Made by a program: the position numbers and the translations under genes
Notes under the pieces: generated by a model
Told to the model about the DNA's origin: nothing
The model's input: the letters and a program-made list of their open reading frames with translations, nothing else
Database searches by the model: none
Assembly (NCBI GenBank): GCA_017556885.1
Contig: JAFYLV010000041.1
Span: 1 to 6,592, forward strand
Direction of reading: 5' to 3'
Source of the DNA: Clostridia bacterium
GTDB taxonomy: Bacteria > Bacillota > Clostridia > Oscillospirales > QAMX01
DNA: 6,592 bases
In this document: positions 5,801 through 6,592 of the stretch, piece after piece
Numbering within the stretch: the stretch's first letter is position 1
How the letters are laid out: each line of letters opens with the position of its first letter

Positions 5801-6592
5801 TAATGCGGGGCGGAATGGCGCGGCGGGGATTGACATAGGTCTGGAAGGTGTCGATGATGCGCCCGTCCCGCAGAAGCGATGCGGCGATCTCAATGATGGC
5901 ATCCTCGCCGGGGCGCAGACCGGTGGTCTCCAGATCGAAGCAGACGAAATCACCCGAAAGGGGTTCCTCCGCACCGCCGAACACCGCAGGCATAGCCTCT
6001 GCATTGTTGACGTAATAGCCCTCGCAGCCGTAGAGGATCTTGATATCCTTTCCGTGGGCGGCATGGAGCATATCCGGGAAAGCATGCAGCACACCGTGAT
6101 CGGTGACCGCGACGGCTTTATGCCCCCAGGCAGAGGCCGTCTTGACCACGTCGGAGGCAGATACCACACCGTCCATGGAGGACATCTTGGTGTGCAGATG
6201 CAGCTCCACGCGCTTCTCCTCGGAGGTGTCCGTGCGGACAGATTTTTTCTTTTTAATGATATCGGCAGGCTTGAGCACCGAATCCTTTTCAAAGTTATCG
6301 TACTGGATCTCACCGCGAACGGCAATATACATGCCGTTTTTGACAGAATCGATGAGCGGCTGTGCCTTTTCCGTATCGAGAATACGCTTACAGACCAGGG
6401 AACTCGTTCCGTCATATACGCAGAAGGAAACGACGGTCATTCTTCCGCCGGCAACTTCTCTGCTCTCGCAGCCGAAAACATCGCCTTCAATGGCGTACCA
6501 GCCGCCGTTAAAGTCGATATCCCGAATGTCGGTCAGCTCGTCACCGAAGGGCTTTCCGAGTATGATATCCGCCTCGTCCACCTTGGGGGCCG
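2871..6592 (-). CDS. polC: DNA polymerase III alpha subunit, Gram-positive PolC type (partial, N-terminus beyond window)
   Basis: This is the replicative polymerase of low-GC Gram-positive bacteria, with built-in 3'-5' proofreading, working with the beta clamp. About 1239 residues are visible; PolC is usually about 1400-1450, so roughly the first 200 are missing. The first visible codon is internal: reading stays open to the edge, and the GTG at 6581 (residue 1 here) is a valine. Domains: OB-fold about 24-109; PHP first part with HLHT (128-131), TDHG (160-163) and YGCEGYY; an inserted DEDDh exonuclease about 211-375 with DLE (216-218), AHNAAFD (295-301) and H354/D359; PHP second part to about 600 with TGDVHF; a loop VGSRGSVGSS (681-690); a zinc finger CEKC/CPNC (710-713, 735-738); palm aspartates D764 and D766 in PDIDLNFS and D889 in LLKFDILG; an HhH-like segment AGLGETAAENLY (1178-1189); and a C-terminal clamp-binding tail QSTLF. 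All key residues appear present, so the enzyme should be active. There is no convincing terminator after the stop. Confidence 0.97.
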   Translation of the reverse strand, partial: APKVDEADIILGKPFGDELTDIRDIDFNGGWYAIEGDVFGCESREVAGGRMTVVSFCVYDGTSSLVCKRILDTEKAQPLIDSVKNGMYIAVRGEIQYDNFEKDSVLKPADIIKKKKSVRTDTSEEKRVELHLHTKMSSMDGVVSASDVVKTASAWGHKAVAVTDHGVLHAFPDMLHAAHGKDIKILYGCEGYYVNNAEAMPAVFGGAEEPLSGDFVCFDLETTGLRPGEDAIIEIAASLLRDGRIIDTFQTYVNPRRAIPPRITELTGINAGMVADAPEIGDALKSFFDFCRGRVLAAHNAAFDMSFLRRAAEQVGLPCEYTYVDSLAMARVMLPHMARHRLNNLAKELNLPKFKHHSGGDDARTLALALAELFRRLQSEDGAQNLSELNGILADRADKNAEAGLDTQSLPVYHILLLAKDEEGVRALNRMVSYGHLKYMNARKQPIIPRRVLAEWRDHLIVGSACEAGELFRAMLDGASDERLCEIAEFYDFLEIQPIGNNAFMIREGVAENEEDLRDFNRRIVALGDRLGKPVCATGDVHFLNPEDEAFRRILMAAKGFEDCDQQAPLYFRTTAEMLAEFAYLGEEKAREVVITNTNMIADMCGDVCPFPKEMYPPEIPGSAEELERITRETAARLYGDPLPQEVSTVMEKELNSIIKHGFDVMYMFAQKLIRRSNDNGYMVGSRGSVGSSLVAFFLGITEVNALPPHYRCEKCRFTEFHGGEGFGSGFDMEDKNCPNCGIKLYKDGFDIPFETFLGFDGDKAPDIDLNFSNEYQGKAHRHTIEMFGAENVFRAGTIGGIKDKTAFGYVKKYCEERKITMPKAEMTRLALGCTEVKRTTGQHPGGMVVVPRTKEIYDFCAVQHPADDQETDIVITHVDYHSIDANLLKFDILGHKDPTMIKHLEELTGIKMDEIDLNDRATLSLYSSNEALGIEDNDILGEIGTCAVPEFGTKFVKQVLVDTRPSTIDELVRVCGMTHGTDVWLNNAKDIIAAGHAPLSGCICCRDDIMLNLIAWGMPPKMSFQIMEFVRKGKGLKPEWEDAMREHAVPEWYIESCKKIKYMFPKAHAAAYVVNGFRVAWYKLHRPLAFYCAFLSVRADALDAEVMLQGAEAIRAKILELREKEDTTGNDEELQKNLEVCYEFCLRGFSFRPVDLYRSKAKDFSMEDEKYLRMPFTAVAGLGETAAENLYAEARIGGFLSVEEVAARCGKVSKTLMDKLRAMGAFGDLPESSQSTLF

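Noticed and set aside
6579..6581. GTG at 6581 as the polC start
   Set aside because: The frame stays open to the window edge, and the PolC family has about 200 more residues before the OB-fold, so this is an internal valine codon.
1..6592. A new defence, mobile or multi-gene system
   Set aside because: Only three large genes and two short gaps are present, all with familiar families. I saw no direct-repeat arrays, transposase motifs, attachment sites, tRNA-like folds or unexplained gene-free stretch over 300 bases.

Overview
The window reads as an ordinary chromosomal stretch of an anaerobic, moderately GC-rich Bacillota (Clostridia; an Oscillospiraceae/Ruminococcaceae-like gut bacterium would fit, but that is inference). 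The strongest evidence is a PolC-type replicative DNA polymerase III alpha subunit, a Bacillota hallmark. A long membrane-anchored parvulin-type foldase and textbook sigma-A promoters with TATAAT -10 boxes agree with this. All three genes lie on the minus strand, so transcription runs from high to low coordinates.

Layout in the direction of transcription: (1) polC, 6592 to 2871, with its 5' end beyond the window. The OB-fold, PHP, inserted DEDDh proofreading exonuclease, zinc finger, polymerase core, HhH-like segment and C-terminal clamp-binding tail are all present, and the catalytic residues look intact. (2) A 112-base gap (2870-2759) with no clear polC terminator. It holds a strong promoter (TTGCAA - 17 bases - TATAAT) preceded by an A/T-rich 11-bp-period repeat, followed by a short imperfect palindrome in the leader and an AAAGGA ribosome binding site. 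(3) A 504-residue PrsA/SurA-like peptidyl-prolyl isomerase, 2758 to 1244. It is anchored by an N-terminal membrane helix instead of a lipid and appears to carry two parvulin folds, the first of which has lost its usual histidines. (4) A 107-base gap (1243-1137) holding a long-stem intrinsic terminator and, directly after it, an extended -10 promoter (TGTTATAAT). (5) A Pectate_lyase_3-type right-handed beta-helix protein starting at 1136 and running off the low-coordinate edge, with 378 residues visible.

The genes seem to be independent transcription units. The first handles chromosome replication, the second extracytoplasmic protein folding, and the third probably carbohydrate processing in the cytoplasm, since no signal peptide is seen. 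I find no mobile element, CRISPR array, tRNA, rRNA, phage gene or evident new multi-gene system. The points most worth following up are the probable tandem (degenerate plus intact) parvulin domains of the foldase, and the minimal three-codon leader ORF that overlaps the beta-helix gene start.
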